64,000 nt of DNA. It comes from Labrenzia sp. VG12 (GTDB lineage: Bacteria > Pseudomonadota > Alphaproteobacteria > Rhizobiales > Stappiaceae). The translations under genes and the position numbers were made by a program. Numbering within the stretch: the stretch's first letter is position 1; each line of letters opens with the position of its first letter. This document shows, one piece after another, positions 43,588-52,410 of the stretch. Location of the stretch: positions 4,866,001-4,930,000 of the forward strand of contig NZ_CP022529.1 of NCBI RefSeq assembly GCF_002237595.1, read 5' to 3'. Under the pieces are notes generated by a model that saw only the letters and a list, made by a program, of their open reading frames with translations, was not told the DNA's origin and made no database searches.

Positions 43588-44445
43588 TCAGGTGAAGGCC
43601 TTGGCCTGGGCACGTTCAGCAAGCCCGGGCAGGACCTGCTCGACCAGCGCTGCTGACGGTCCGGCCGGATCGTAAACGGCGAACCGGTCAAGGTCGAAGG
43701 CTTCGGCGCCCGCGACTTCGTGCAGCTGTTTCTCCTTCAGGTCATCGGCAACAAGGCGCCGCGGGCAATAGGCCATGCCGCCGCGGCGCTTCAGATAGGC
43801 GAGACCCATCGTTGCATTGCTGAGGAAAAAATGCCCGGACCGGTTCTTAAGGAGATCGGACGTCGCCGCGTCATAGTGAGGCCCGAGCTGGAAATTGAGA
43901 AACAGTGGCAGGACCGGGTCCTGGATTGCGCAGGGCCGGTCGGCCACCAGCACCATATGGTCTGGTGGCAGCGGCAAGGTCTCAAGCTTTGTACCGTGGG
44001 CCCTTTCATGGGTGATGGTGAGGTCGAGTGTCTGCCGGCGAACCAGGTCTATGGCATTGTGTTCGTGATCGAAATTCAGTGTCAGCGGCAATTTGCCGAG
44101 GGTCTGTTCGGTCCAGATGGCCAGTTCGACCAGGAGGTCGTCCCAGATCGACAGCTGACATCCGATCCGCAGCGCCAGCCGATTGGAAAACCGGCGGCCG
44201 ATGCTGCCCGAGATCTGCTGCCAGTTGGCGAGCATCTGTTCGGCGAGCGGTCGCAAATGCGCGCCCGCCTCGCTGAGCCGCGTGCCGCCAACACCGCGCA
44301 GGAACAGCTCTGCGTCAAGTTCGTCCTCAAGTGCACGAATGCGGCTCGAGACGGCTGCCTGCGTGATGTACAGCCGCTCGGCAGCCCGGTGAAAACTGCC
44401 AGTGTCGGCGACGGCCAGGAAGGTGGTCAGAAGCTTCAAGTCCAT
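43588..44445 (-). CDS. LysR family transcriptional regulator
   Basis: 285 residues. It starts MDLKLLTTFLAVADTGSFHR, with the helix-turn-helix RAAERLYITQAAVSSRIRAL and a periplasmic-binding-like effector domain after residue 90. It is divergent from the HD-domain gene at 44543; a T-N11-A site lies between them. The inducer is unknown, but if the HD protein is PhnZ-like, a phosphonate is possible. Confidence 0.9.
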   Translation of the reverse strand: MDLKLLTTFLAVADTGSFHRAAERLYITQAAVSSRIRALEDELDAELFLRGVGGTRLSEAGAHLRPLAEQMLANWQQISGSIGRRFSNRLALRIGCQLSIWDDLLVELAIWTEQTLGKLPLTLNFDHEHNAIDLVRRQTLDLTITHERAHGTKLETLPLPPDHMVLVADRPCAIQDPVLPLFLNFQLGPHYDAATSDLLKNRSGHFFLSNATMGLAYLKRRGGMAYCPRRLVADDLKEKQLHEVAGAEAFDLDRFAVYDPAGPSAALVEQVLPGLAERAQAKAFT

Positions 44446-44461
44446 AGCGAAAAGTATTTTC

Positions 44462-44474
44462 TATCGAAATGATA
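44462..44474. promoter_or_regulatory. LysR-type T-N11-A site
   Basis: TATC-gaaat-GATA, an inverted repeat that fits T-N11-A exactly, in an A+T-rich 97-base space between a LysR gene and its divergent neighbour. Confidence 0.5.
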
Positions 44475-44542
44475 AAAACAATCAGTTTTTCTAATCAGCG
44501 TGTTCTTGCTAGCGTTTCGGCAGATCGATGACGGAGGTTTTC

Positions 44543-45157
44543 ATGCTCGACAGAACCCGCAAGCCCACCTGGACCCGGATGGAAGAGGCCAGCAAGGAAG
44601 ATTTTCTGGCGGTGATGGACTACGAAGAAGCGTTCAACGCCGGCCTCGTGGACCGCATCATTGTCATGCTCAAGTCGCTCGACGAGGACTGGACGCCTTA
44701 TCCGATCAATCGCTATGAGCATTCGTTGCAGTCCGCCACCCGTGCCTATGAGGACGGTGCTGAGGAGGAGATCGTCGTTGCCGCGCTGATCCATGACATC
44801 GGTGATATTCTCTCACCCTATAACCACGGCGAACTGGCAGCGGCCATGGTCCGGCCCTACGTGAGTGAAAAGACCCGCTGGATCATCGAACATCACTGCG
44901 TTTTTCAAGGCTATTATTACAACCACCATCTGGGCGGCGACCGCAACGCGCGTGAGAAATACAAGGACAGTCCCTATTACGAAGACTGCAAGTATTTCTG
45001 CCACACCTATGACCAGGCAGCCTTTGATCCGGACTACGAAAGCAAGCCTCTTGAATTCTTCGTGCCCATGCTGCGCCGGGTCTTTTCCAACAAGAAAGGC
45101 CACCTGGAGCTGAATGAGCGCGCAGACGACGGAGACCTGAAAGACGTCAACGCGTGA
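44543..45157 (+). CDS. HD-domain protein, PhnZ/MIOX-like diiron oxygenase candidate
   Basis: 204 residues. Metal ligands of the HD fold are visible: RYEHSLQSATRA (His60), ALIHDIGD (His84-Asp85), SPYNHGELAA (His95), IIEHHCVFQGYYY (His117/118) and TYDQAAFDPDY (Asp157). The H60-H84 spacing and the DxAAxDPxY...VPM ending resemble PhnZ, a mixed-valent diiron phosphonate oxygenase. A phosphohydrolase is the alternative. GGAGG 5 bases before ATG 44543 decides this start over 44528. LysR control is likely. Confidence 0.65.
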   Translation: MLDRTRKPTWTRMEEASKEDFLAVMDYEEAFNAGLVDRIIVMLKSLDEDWTPYPINRYEHSLQSATRAYEDGAEEEIVVAALIHDIGDILSPYNHGELAAAMVRPYVSEKTRWIIEHHCVFQGYYYNHHLGGDRNAREKYKDSPYYEDCKYFCHTYDQAAFDPDYESKPLEFFVPMLRRVFSNKKGHLELNERADDGDLKDVNA

Positions 45158-45160
45158 GCT

Positions 45161-46033
45161 TCAGATCTTCGCCGCCAGCAGGGCGAAGGCAGGCTGTTTC
45201 AGGAGGTTGATCGACTCGGGCCCGGAGACCCATTGCCGGGTCCGGTGGTTTTCCTCCCAGCCAGACCCGGTCAGCACCTTGCGCACCGCCATAGGGTAGA
45301 CGGTGACATCGCAGGTGGCTCCCCACTTTTCGTAGGTGAAGCTGCCGAGCGGGCTGCGCCCTATGGTGCCTTCGACCCCGGCTTCCTCGCGTGCTTCGAT
45401 CCGGGCGGAGGCAGCTGCGCTCAGGCCCGGTTCAACAATGCCCTTGGACACGGTCCAGTGACGTCCGCTCGACGACCCGACAATCAGGATCTGTGTACCG
45501 GCTGGGGTCCGGCGGAAAGGGATCACGGCGGACTGGCGATAGTAATAGGCCGGGCGCGGGCGAAGCTCCGGTCCGTCAGGCGCCGGAAAGGGAAAGAGAT
45601 CCGGCAGGTCCTTCGGCCTTGTCACGTCTCGCAGACCGGCATGTGTCCCGCGGAGTTCCAGGCAGCACAGCGTCCCTGGCCCCGTGTCGACTTCAAGCGC
45701 CAGTTGCTGCAGCAGAAGGGTTAGAGTTTCCGGCCGGGCGACCAGAAGCGGGCGTTCGGCGCCTTCAAGACCCGGCAATCCTCCTGACGAAAGCGCCGCA
45801 GACGCTGTCAGGCCACGCGCCGTCCAGCCGGCGGCCTTGAGGGCCTTTGCCGCTGTTGCTTTGGCACGGGCGGAATGGTCGGTGAGGATACAATCCGGCC
45901 GCATGCGATTCTGGCCAAGCCAGGCGCCGATCTTCTGGGCCTGCCGCTTGCCTTTTGTGCGCAGCGGTCGTTCAGCTTCCTCGCCATCCCAGGTCTTCGC
46001 ACCGGATCCGGCGCAGAGGATCATCAGTTCCAA
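45161..46033 (-). CDS. Histidine phosphatase-like / Nudix hydrolase fusion
   Basis: 290 residues. The N-terminal half follows the SixA fold (RPLRTKGKRQAQKIGAWLGQ, PDCILTDHSARAKATAAKAL), but where RHG/RHA should be it reads ILCAGSGAK, so the catalytic His is lost. The C-terminal half is a Nudix domain, with GIVEPGLSAAASARIEAREE holding most of the Nudix box, though the first Glu and the Arg are replaced. TTG at 46033 has AGGAGG 5 bases upstream. Likely a (d)NTP or polyphosphate-linked nucleotide hydrolase. Confidence 0.78.
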   Translation of the reverse strand: MELMILCAGSGAKTWDGEEAERPLRTKGKRQAQKIGAWLGQNRMRPDCILTDHSARAKATAAKALKAAGWTARGLTASAALSSGGLPGLEGAERPLLVARPETLTLLLQQLALEVDTGPGTLCCLELRGTHAGLRDVTRPKDLPDLFPFPAPDGPELRPRPAYYYRQSAVIPFRRTPAGTQILIVGSSSGRHWTVSKGIVEPGLSAAASARIEAREEAGVEGTIGRSPLGSFTYEKWGATCDVTVYPMAVRKVLTGSGWEENHRTRQWVSGPESINLLKQPAFALLAAKI

Positions 46034-46194
46034 GGCAGCCTCCTCTGCCGGGCAGTATATCGGTGCCGAGGCCGGCTGTCACACAGGGGGCGTGCTGGGA
46101 GTTGGCAACCGGTTTGGCGCCGCGCGCACTGTTTGCTATGCCTTTTCGGTTCTTGGGCCGCGCACCGGCGGCCGTCCTCCCGTCAGGAGTTTTC

Positions 46195-46653
46195 ATGGGC
46201 GAACTGGTATTTGAGATCGAACCTGCAAAAGCGGCAGACGCGGAACGGCTTGCCGCCTTGAGGATCGAGGCGATGCGGCCGAGCCTGGAAGCGGCCGGGC
46301 GCTTCGATCCGGCGCGTGCGCGGGCTCGATTTCTGGGTACGTTTGAACCGGACGAGACCTACGTTCTGAGTGCCGAAGGTCAGCTCGCGGGATTTTATGT
46401 GCTGCGCGCTCGCGAGGACCATCTTTATCTCGATCACCTTTATCTGGCACCGGAACACCAAGGCCGGGGCGCCGGCCGGAAAATCGTCGGACTTGTCCAA
46501 CAGCAAGCCCGCAGGCTGGGTGTTCCGGTACGGCTCATGGCGCTGAATGTCAGTGACGCGAACCGGTTCTACCAATCCTGCGGCTTCGATGTCGTCGGAC
46601 AGGATGAACTCGATACCCGGTACGTGTGGTCACCTGAGACAAGCGCGGACTGA
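46195..46653 (+). CDS. GNAT family N-acetyltransferase
   Basis: 152 residues. The acetyl-CoA loop is HQGRGAGRKIVGL after LYLDHLYLAPE, with ALNVSDANRFYQSCGFDVVG at the end, a standard GNAT. The acceptor substrate is unknown. CAGGAG lies before ATG 46195. It is divergent from the Nudix fusion gene. Confidence 0.9.
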   Translation: MGELVFEIEPAKAADAERLAALRIEAMRPSLEAAGRFDPARARARFLGTFEPDETYVLSAEGQLAGFYVLRAREDHLYLDHLYLAPEHQGRGAGRKIVGLVQQQARRLGVPVRLMALNVSDANRFYQSCGFDVVGQDELDTRYVWSPETSAD

Positions 46654-46738
46654 AGCCGACCACACCCGGCATGGTGCTCGATGTCGATGGAGGCCACATG
46701 ATCCGGCAATTCGCGGTTGCTTGAATTCTCTGTGCCGG

Positions 46739-47230
46739 TCAGATTGCGGTGAAAAGCGCTCCGACCACGAGGCTGGTCATGACGACCGCTGTCAGCGGCA
46801 GGCGCAGCTTCGGGTACCAGGCGGGCGCTTCGCCTTTCATCGTCGCCTGGGCATCCAGAAAGAGCACGAGCGCAAATGCGGCTGCCAGGACATAAAGCCC
46901 GATCTCAAGCGGAAGAAGAAGCGCCGCCCATCCGATCAGCGACGGAACCACGCTGATTGCAAGGCGCGGGCCGCGTTTTTCCTCCGACTCGGAGGAGCTC
47001 GCAATCGCAAGACCCCACTGAATTCCGCCCAGAAACGACAGGATCACAGCACCGTAAAGGGCAAGCGCCTGGCCCGCCCACTCGCTCCAGCCTGGTGCCC
47101 CGAAGACCGTCACTGCAAGCAGCGCGACAAAAGGCAGAGCCCCGGTCCCCCCCAGCCATCGCGCCGCAATGGGGACCGCAGAGCCCTCTGTCGGACCGCC
47201 CGTACCGTCTGCTATGCCTGTTTGAGCCAT
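46739..47230 (-). CDS. DUF3429 membrane protein
   Basis: 163 residues with about four membrane helices. ALYGAVILSFLGGIQWGLAI and APAWYPKLRLPLTAVV are the DUF3429 pattern. Function is unknown in this family. It stands alone. Confidence 0.85.
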   Translation of the reverse strand: MAQTGIADGTGGPTEGSAVPIAARWLGGTGALPFVALLAVTVFGAPGWSEWAGQALALYGAVILSFLGGIQWGLAIASSSESEEKRGPRLAISVVPSLIGWAALLLPLEIGLYVLAAAFALVLFLDAQATMKGEAPAWYPKLRLPLTAVVMTSLVVGALFTAI

Positions 47231-47395
47231 GTCTCCGTTCCCTTAAAGACCAGTCAGGCGACTGCGGCATGTGCACAACCTGACCGAGTTTGTGTGCGCT
47301 GGGTATACGTTCAGGTGGCGGGGCTGGATCGGTGCCTGACCCTCAAAAAACGTGTTAGGGTTAAATCTCCGCCGCATTCCCGAGGAGGACCGAAG

Positions 47396-47758
47396 ATGAT
47401 CAAGCTGATCATGTGCCTGCATCGCCGCTCCGATCTGACCCGCGAGGAATTTCTGGACTATTGGCAGAACAAACACGGCCCGTTTTTCATGGAGAACGCG
47501 CCGGTCATGCGGGCACGCAAATATGTTCAGGACCAGACGCTTTCCTCTCCGATGAACGATGCTTTTCGTCAGTCGCGCGGTATGGCCGAGGAATTCGATG
47601 GTGTTGCCGAGGTCTGGTTTGAATCGGAAGAAGATCTGATGGAGGCGATGAGCGCGGCGGAAGGTCAGGCGCTTGCCGAGGCCCTGTTGAAGGACGAAGC
47701 CAATTTCATCGACCATGCAAGGTCCTGCGCTTTTCTGGTGCGTGAGCAGCCGTTCTGA
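47396..47758 (+). CDS. EthD domain-containing protein
   Basis: 120 residues. LIMCLHRRSDLTREEFLDYW followed by NKHGPFF is the EthD ferredoxin-like pattern. EthD proteins are involved in ether or polyketide metabolism, mostly uncharacterised. GAGGAGGACC precedes ATG 47396. Confidence 0.85.
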   Translation: MIKLIMCLHRRSDLTREEFLDYWQNKHGPFFMENAPVMRARKYVQDQTLSSPMNDAFRQSRGMAEEFDGVAEVWFESEEDLMEAMSAAEGQALAEALLKDEANFIDHARSCAFLVREQPF

Positions 47759-47808
47759 AACAGCGAGAACCGGGCCAAGGCGACCGGACGCCGCGACCGG
47801 TCAGGGCT

Positions 47809-48993
47809 TCACAGCCGGCGCAGCCGCATCATGCCCAGAATGCCGAGCGCCGGGCCTATGGCCATCAGGGCAAAGACGCCCGGCCAGCCGATCAATTCGG
47901 CACCGAGCGGTGTCAGCTGCACGGTGAAGAAGGTCAGGGCAAACCCGAGGGCGGTCTGAAAACTCATCAGGCTGCCGGCCTGATCCTGTTCGGCATAATC
48001 GGCAACGAGCGCTGAAAACTGCGCGGAATCGGGCAGGATGGCGGCGCCCCAGACCAGCACGCAGAAAACCGTCAGCCAGACCGGACCACCGAAGGAGACG
48101 GCCGAGGCAAGCGCCGCGGAGCCGCTGACGGCCATGGCAAGGATCGCGATATTGGCCTTGCCGACCCGGTCGGCGGCAAGCCCGGCGAGGATACTGGCAA
48201 CCCCTCCCGCTGCGATGGTCAGGAAGGCGATCAGACGGGCAAGCGACAGTGCGCTTTCCTGCGGCATGTGGGCCGAGAAGGAGACGGCGAGCGCGACGCC
48301 GATCCAGGCCCACATGGCATAGAGTTCCCACATGTGGCCGAGATAGCCTGCATAGGCGTATCGGATCTTCCGGTTGGTCCAGGCTGTGAAAATGGCCTTG
48401 ACCTTCATCCGGGGTGCCTTTGCGTGGAACGGGCCAAGGCCGACAAGGAGGCACAGGACACCGCCAGCTGCCGAGGCAAGGGAGGCAACAATCAGGCTCC
48501 AGCGCCAGTCGGCCCCGCCGAGGAGGGCGAGCAGGTGTGGCGCGGCCGAACCGAAAGTGAGTGCGCCGACCAGCGTGCCGACCAGCAGGCCCCGGTCCTT
48601 CTGTCCCCAGCCGACGGCGATTTTCATGCCGACCGGATAGACCCCCGCCAGCAGGACGCCGGTGGCAAACCGGGCGAAGATCGTGACCGGGCCGCCCGGT
48701 TCAAACACGAGCAGGCTTGAATTGAACAGGGCTGCGAGAATCGCGCAGATGGCAAACACGCGTCTCGGGTCGAACCGGTCGGCAAGGCCGAACAGGGCCG
48801 AGACAATGGCACCGACCACAAAGCCGATCTGGACAGCGCTGGAGAGGGCCGCCTGGGCGAAGTCGGATATGGCGAATTCGCGGGTCAAATCGGGCAAGAT
48901 GGCCGCCGACATGAACCAGAGGCTCATCCCGGCGATTTCGGCCAGCATCAACAGGCTGAGCGAGCGCCACTTTCCGTGAAAGTCAGTCGGCAA
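47809..48993 (-). CDS. MFS transporter
   Basis: 394 residues, about 12 membrane segments. It has the A-motif-like GLADRFDPRRVFA after TM2 and a repeat of this in the second half (GLAADRVGKANIAI). The substrate is unknown. The only start overlapping the upstream gene is a TTG at 48993, sharing 11 bases with the YjbR gene; this suggests coupling but leaves the exact start uncertain. The next in-frame ATG is at MLAEIAGMSLWF. Confidence 0.8.
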   Translation of the reverse strand: MPTDFHGKWRSLSLLMLAEIAGMSLWFMSAAILPDLTREFAISDFAQAALSSAVQIGFVVGAIVSALFGLADRFDPRRVFAICAILAALFNSSLLVFEPGGPVTIFARFATGVLLAGVYPVGMKIAVGWGQKDRGLLVGTLVGALTFGSAAPHLLALLGGADWRWSLIVASLASAAGGVLCLLVGLGPFHAKAPRMKVKAIFTAWTNRKIRYAYAGYLGHMWELYAMWAWIGVALAVSFSAHMPQESALSLARLIAFLTIAAGGVASILAGLAADRVGKANIAILAMAVSGSAALASAVSFGGPVWLTVFCVLVWGAAILPDSAQFSALVADYAEQDQAGSLMSFQTALGFALTFFTVQLTPLGAELIGWPGVFALMAIGPALGILGMMRLRRL

Positions 48994-49354
48994 GGCCGAG
49001 GTCTTTCTGTTGTTTCTTCGTGAGTTTGGCCGCGATGATCTTGTGGGCGGCGACGATGTAAGCCTTCAGGTCCTCGTCAGACAGCGCGCCTTCCTTTTCC
49101 ATCTGCACCCACTTGGCCCGCGCCAGATAGGGCGCCGGGATCAGGCCGTCCTGCTGGGGCAGGAGCGAATAGGACATATCGGAGCATTTGAAGCTGAATT
49201 TGGGATGACTGCCTTCCCCCCAGTTCGAACAGACGGCAAAGATCTTGCCGCCGACCTTCCAGACGGATGCGTTGCCCCACTGGATGACATGGGTGGTTGC
49301 AGGCAGCTGGCCGCAAAAGGCATCAAACTCGTCACGGGTCATGGAAAGGCTCAT
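48983..49354 (-). CDS. MmcQ/YjbR family DNA-binding-like protein
   Basis: 123 residues. MTRDEFDAFCGQLPATTHVI, then WKVGGKIFAVC and PAPYLARAKWVQME, is the MmcQ/YjbR pattern with a double-wing fold. The start could be 49354 or the ATG at 49342. It overlaps the MFS gene downstream by 11 bases, so the two form an operon. Confidence 0.85.
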   Translation of the reverse strand: MSLSMTRDEFDAFCGQLPATTHVIQWGNASVWKVGGKIFAVCSNWGEGSHPKFSFKCSDMSYSLLPQQDGLIPAPYLARAKWVQMEKEGALSDEDLKAYIVAAHKIIAAKLTKKQQKDLGLAD

Positions 49355-49499
49355 TTGAAACGGGGACCGAATGGGCAAGGGCGCCAAGATGACCGTTTGC
49401 TTCAGATCGTGCAAGAACACCTCTGATCAAAAAAACATGTCACACATTGCGGGGCTGCCGCCTCTAACCTTATGAAACCATCGCAAGGGGATGACACGA

Positions 49500-50313
49500 A
49501 TGACGGCCATTACGGTATCATCAGAGCAAGTCGCGGCAGCGCAGGAAGGTGACCGGGAGGCGCTGGAAAACGTGCTCTCCGGCGTTCAGGACCAGATCCA
49601 TCAGCTGGCCCGGCGCATTCTGGTGAACCCGGACGACGCCAGTGAGGCCACCCAGGAGATCCTGATCCTGGTGCTGACCAAACTGTCGACGTTCCGGGGG
49701 ACAGCGCCTTTTCCACCTGGGTCTACCGGGTCGCGGTCCGCTTTCTTCTCAGCGCCAGGAAAATCCGGGACCGGGACCTCGGGCTCACCTTTGACGCCTT
49801 TGCGGCGGATCTGGAAACCGGTCTTGTCGCAGACCCCCGGCCGCCCCTGACGACGCCTTGCTCGTGAACGAACTGCGTGTCTCCTGCACCATGGCCATGC
49901 TGCTTTGCCTGAGCCTGGAACTGCGCCTGGCCTATGTGCTCGGTGACATCCTGGAACTGGAGCACGGAGAAGCCTCGGAAATCCTGGAACTGACACCGGC
50001 GACCTACCGCAAACGGCTTTCCAGGGCCCGCAGCGATGTCATGGGATTTACCTCAAGCCACTGCGGCCTGGTTGGCAGCTCGGCCAAATGCCTCTGTCCG
50101 CGCCGCTTGCCGGCAGCAATCAAGGCCGGTCGGATAATTCCAGGGCAGGTGCCCAATTCGGCAGGCGCGCGTGAAAATTTCGCGCAAGTTCGTGAACGCA
50201 TCGGCTCTGTCATAGACAGCCTGAAGGCCTTCGAGTTGCAACGGGCGGTGCCGGAGCAGCGCTGCCCGGCCGAAATCCGCACAAAGCTTATCGAAATTCT
50301 GTCGCCGGCCTAA
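49500..50313 (+). pseudogene. Sigma-70 family RNA polymerase sigma factor, two frameshifts
   Basis: Frame one encodes region 2 (IHQLARRILVNPDDASEATQ to KLSTFRG) and then breaks at the GGGGG run 49696-49700. Adding one G gives SAFSTWVYRVAVRFLLSARK to LETGLVADPRP. A second single-base loss in the C-rich stretch 49834-49848 must be repaired to reach LLVNELRVSCTMAML and region 4 (LEHGEASEILELTPATYRKR), then a Cys/basic C-terminus (SAKCLCPRRLP). As read, region 2 and region 4 lie on separate fragments. AAGGGGA supports ATG 49500. Confidence 0.8.
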
Positions 50314-50412
50314 AGCCGACAAGCCGGCCGGCAGATCCGCCAGACATTTCTCTTTTGACCCACTTGGCACCAAGCGGGACTGGCACCGCTTTGCCCGACC
50401 GAAAGCACAGCC

Positions 50413-50898
50413 ATGCGCGTTTTCACAACATCCTTCCTCGTGGCGGCAGTCCTCGTCACGACAACTACAAACCCGGTCTTTGCACAAGGAACCAACAGCA
50501 TGACCAATGACCAGAAAGACGTTCTCGCCCTCATTCAGACCATGACCAGTTCGTTCGAAAAGGGCGACATTGATGCGGTTATGGCAACCTACGAAGCCGA
50601 TCAGAGCATCGCCTTCGAACCCGGGTCTCCTGTCTCGGACAGCGCGCAGTCCCGACAGATGTTCGAGCAGTTCCGGGCATTGAATCCGGATTTCAGCTAT
50701 TCGGGGCACGAGGTCATCGTTGAGGGAGACATTGCCGTTCACATTGCTCCCTGGCAGATGACCGGTACCGATCCCGAGGGCAATCAGGTTGAAGGAGGAG
50801 GGCTTTCGGTCGCCGTTCTGCGCCGCCAGGCGGATGGCAGCTGGAAGATGGTCATCGACAATCCCTATGGCAACCGACTGCTGACTTCGGCGGAGTGA
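50413..50898 (+). CDS. Exported SnoaL-like protein
   Basis: 161 residues. Signal peptide (FTTSFLVAAVLVTTTTNPVF), then a SnoaL-like/DUF4440 cone fold (LALIQTMTSSFEKGDIDAVM ... VLRRQADGSWKMVIDNPYG). Such proteins often follow sigma factors of the type upstream and may be part of its regulon. There is no obvious Shine-Dalgarno. The catalytic role, if any, is unknown. Confidence 0.78.
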   Translation: MRVFTTSFLVAAVLVTTTTNPVFAQGTNSMTNDQKDVLALIQTMTSSFEKGDIDAVMATYEADQSIAFEPGSPVSDSAQSRQMFEQFRALNPDFSYSGHEVIVEGDIAVHIAPWQMTGTDPEGNQVEGGGLSVAVLRRQADGSWKMVIDNPYGNRLLTSAE

Positions 50899-51283
50899 CA
50901 TCGTCCGGCCGCGTGCATGTTTCGGGCGCGGCCGGGGGCCGCTTCAGCGGATTGTGGAAAGACACGATCGTCTCGGCTTCCGGCGGATGAGCCGGAGGCC
51001 GGGCGGTTGTACATCCATCATTGGCGGCCGCTGCGGGCCGAGCCGGTTCAAGGCGGCGCCTGGAAGGGCCGCCCAGACACCACCTGATGAATTTCAGGAC
51101 TTTCAGCCGCCGCCGCTTGCGCGCCAGGCGCAGGTGTAGCGCCATCAGCTGGTGGTGTTCCGGCATCTCTGCCGGCCAGAGTTCCGCGTGATGAGGATAA
51201 AGTGCCCTGACCGGGTCGTCCCAGGCGCGTCCGGTCTTGGAACAATCCTTTTTCTCCAAGGGGAGGGAATAGGGAATGAGCAT
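50852..51283 (-). CDS. Possible small hypothetical protein
   Basis: 143 codons with GGGAG 6 bases before the ATG. The first 70 residues look protein-like (MLIPYSLPLEKKDCSKTGRA; a basic LARKRRRLKVLKFIRW stretch). The rest is low-complexity and runs through the hairpin at 50905 and antisense to the end of the SnoaL gene. The 5' half may be a real small gene; the 3' end is doubtful. Confidence 0.3.
   Translation of the reverse strand: MLIPYSLPLEKKDCSKTGRAWDDPVRALYPHHAELWPAEMPEHHQLMALHLRLARKRRRLKVLKFIRWCLGGPSRRRLEPARPAAAANDGCTTARPPAHPPEAETIVSFHNPLKRPPAAPETCTRPDDVTPPKSAVGCHRDCR
50905..50935 (+). terminator. GC hairpin after the SnoaL-like gene
   Basis: CCGGCCGCG / CGCGGCCGG, a 9-bp perfect stem with a 13-base loop, 7 bases after the stop codon. 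No T run follows, so its efficiency as a terminator is uncertain. Confidence 0.45.
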
Positions 51284-51387
51284 CTGCAGCTCCCTTCAGG
51301 AATGTTTGATATTTTGAGGTAACAAGCAGATAATCTCATGGAGTTGGCGTATTTCCATGTTTTCTATGTGAAATTGAGATTTCAAAA

Positions 51388-52248
51388 ATGAAACGAAATC
51401 TGGATTGGGAAGATCTGAGGCTGTTTCTGGCAGTGGCGAACGCGGAAGGGCTGGCCGGTGCTGCCACCCGAACCGGTGTCAGCGCGGCAACACTTGGGCG
51501 CCGGGTTGCCGCCCTTGAAAAGAGCCTCAATGCGCGCCTGGTGGAGCGTGAACCACGCGGCTACCAGTTGACGGCAGCAGGACGGAACCTGTTGTTGCAG
51601 CTTGAAGAAATGGACCAGATCGCCCAGGCGATCGGCGCCTGGCGGGACAGCGGTCAGGCGCGGCGCCGGGTCCGGATCTCGGCTGGCGAGTGGACCATGC
51701 GCCTGTTGATCGATCATGTCGACCGGTTCTGGTCGCCCGACGCCGACTGGCTTCCGGAGTTTCTGGCCGACCCGCGCAACCGGGATGTGGCCCGGCGGCA
51801 GATCGACATCGGTGTGCGTAACAAACGCCCCAAGCAGGAATGGCTCGCCGGCCGCAAGGTCGGCAGTGTGGAGTTTGCCGTCTACCAGTCGCAGGACGTT
51901 CCAGCGAATATGCAGCTCGGCTGGGTCGGGCCGGTCGAGAACGAGGCGCTGTTTCCAACCGGCCTCTGGATCAAGGAACACCATGCGGACGACGTGACCA
52001 TCACCGTGAACAAGGCCTCCCTGGCGCTGTCCCTGGTGCGCAAGGGCCAGGTCCGCATGTTGTTGCCTACTTTTGTCGGCGATGCGTTTTCAGATCTCAG
52101 GCGTTTCTCGAACCCGATCGAGGAACTGCAGACGGAACGCTGGCTGGTGATGCACCAGGATGAACGCCATCAGCCGGAATTGCGCCGGGCGATCTCTACG
52201 CTCGCGAAGGTCTTGAAAGAAAACCCTGTTTTGACATCAGTTGATTGA
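51388..52248 (+). CDS. LysR family transcriptional regulator
   Basis: 286 residues. It starts MKRNLDWEDLRLFLAVANAE and has GAATRTGVSAATLGRRVAAL as the helix-turn-helix. The effector domain is divergent from the common LysR type. Its target is not clear: the only divergent reading frame is the doubtful 50852-51283. Confidence 0.85.
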   Translation: MKRNLDWEDLRLFLAVANAEGLAGAATRTGVSAATLGRRVAALEKSLNARLVEREPRGYQLTAAGRNLLLQLEEMDQIAQAIGAWRDSGQARRRVRISAGEWTMRLLIDHVDRFWSPDADWLPEFLADPRNRDVARRQIDIGVRNKRPKQEWLAGRKVGSVEFAVYQSQDVPANMQLGWVGPVENEALFPTGLWIKEHHADDVTITVNKASLALSLVRKGQVRMLLPTFVGDAFSDLRRFSNPIEELQTERWLVMHQDERHQPELRRAISTLAKVLKENPVLTSVD

Positions 52249-52294
52249 ACAATTCACAGAAGGTTGACAGGCAAAGAGGCTGAAGGCGCAGCTC

Positions 52295-52323
52295 CTTGAA
52301 TCAAAATTAACGAAGCTCCATAT
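52295..52323 (+). promoter_or_regulatory. Sigma-32 (RpoH) type heat shock promoter
   Basis: CTTGAA at 52295-52300, a 17-base spacer, and CCATAT at 52318-52323. This fits the alphaproteobacterial RpoH consensus closely. It lies about 90 bases before the Hsp20 start. Confidence 0.75.
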
Positions 52324-52335
52324 TTAATGGTGAAC

Positions 52336-52410
52336 GGAACCGGCTGGTTCCGGCCTGGATGCCTAAGAAAAGGGTCCGGGTGCAAGGTCGCTTCGACAAG
52401 GACTTTGAGG
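52336..52410 (+). promoter_or_regulatory. Structured 5' leader of hsp20, RNA thermometer candidate
   Basis: Hairpin one is GGAACC-ggct-GGTTCC (52336-52351). Near the start, GTCG-ctt-CGAC (52387-52397) and an outer pairing of AAAGGGTCC with GGACTTT would cover the AAGGA ribosome site at 52398-52402. Rhizobial small heat shock genes often carry ROSE-type thermometers; the canonical ROSE sequence is not present, so this is a structural guess. Confidence 0.4.
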
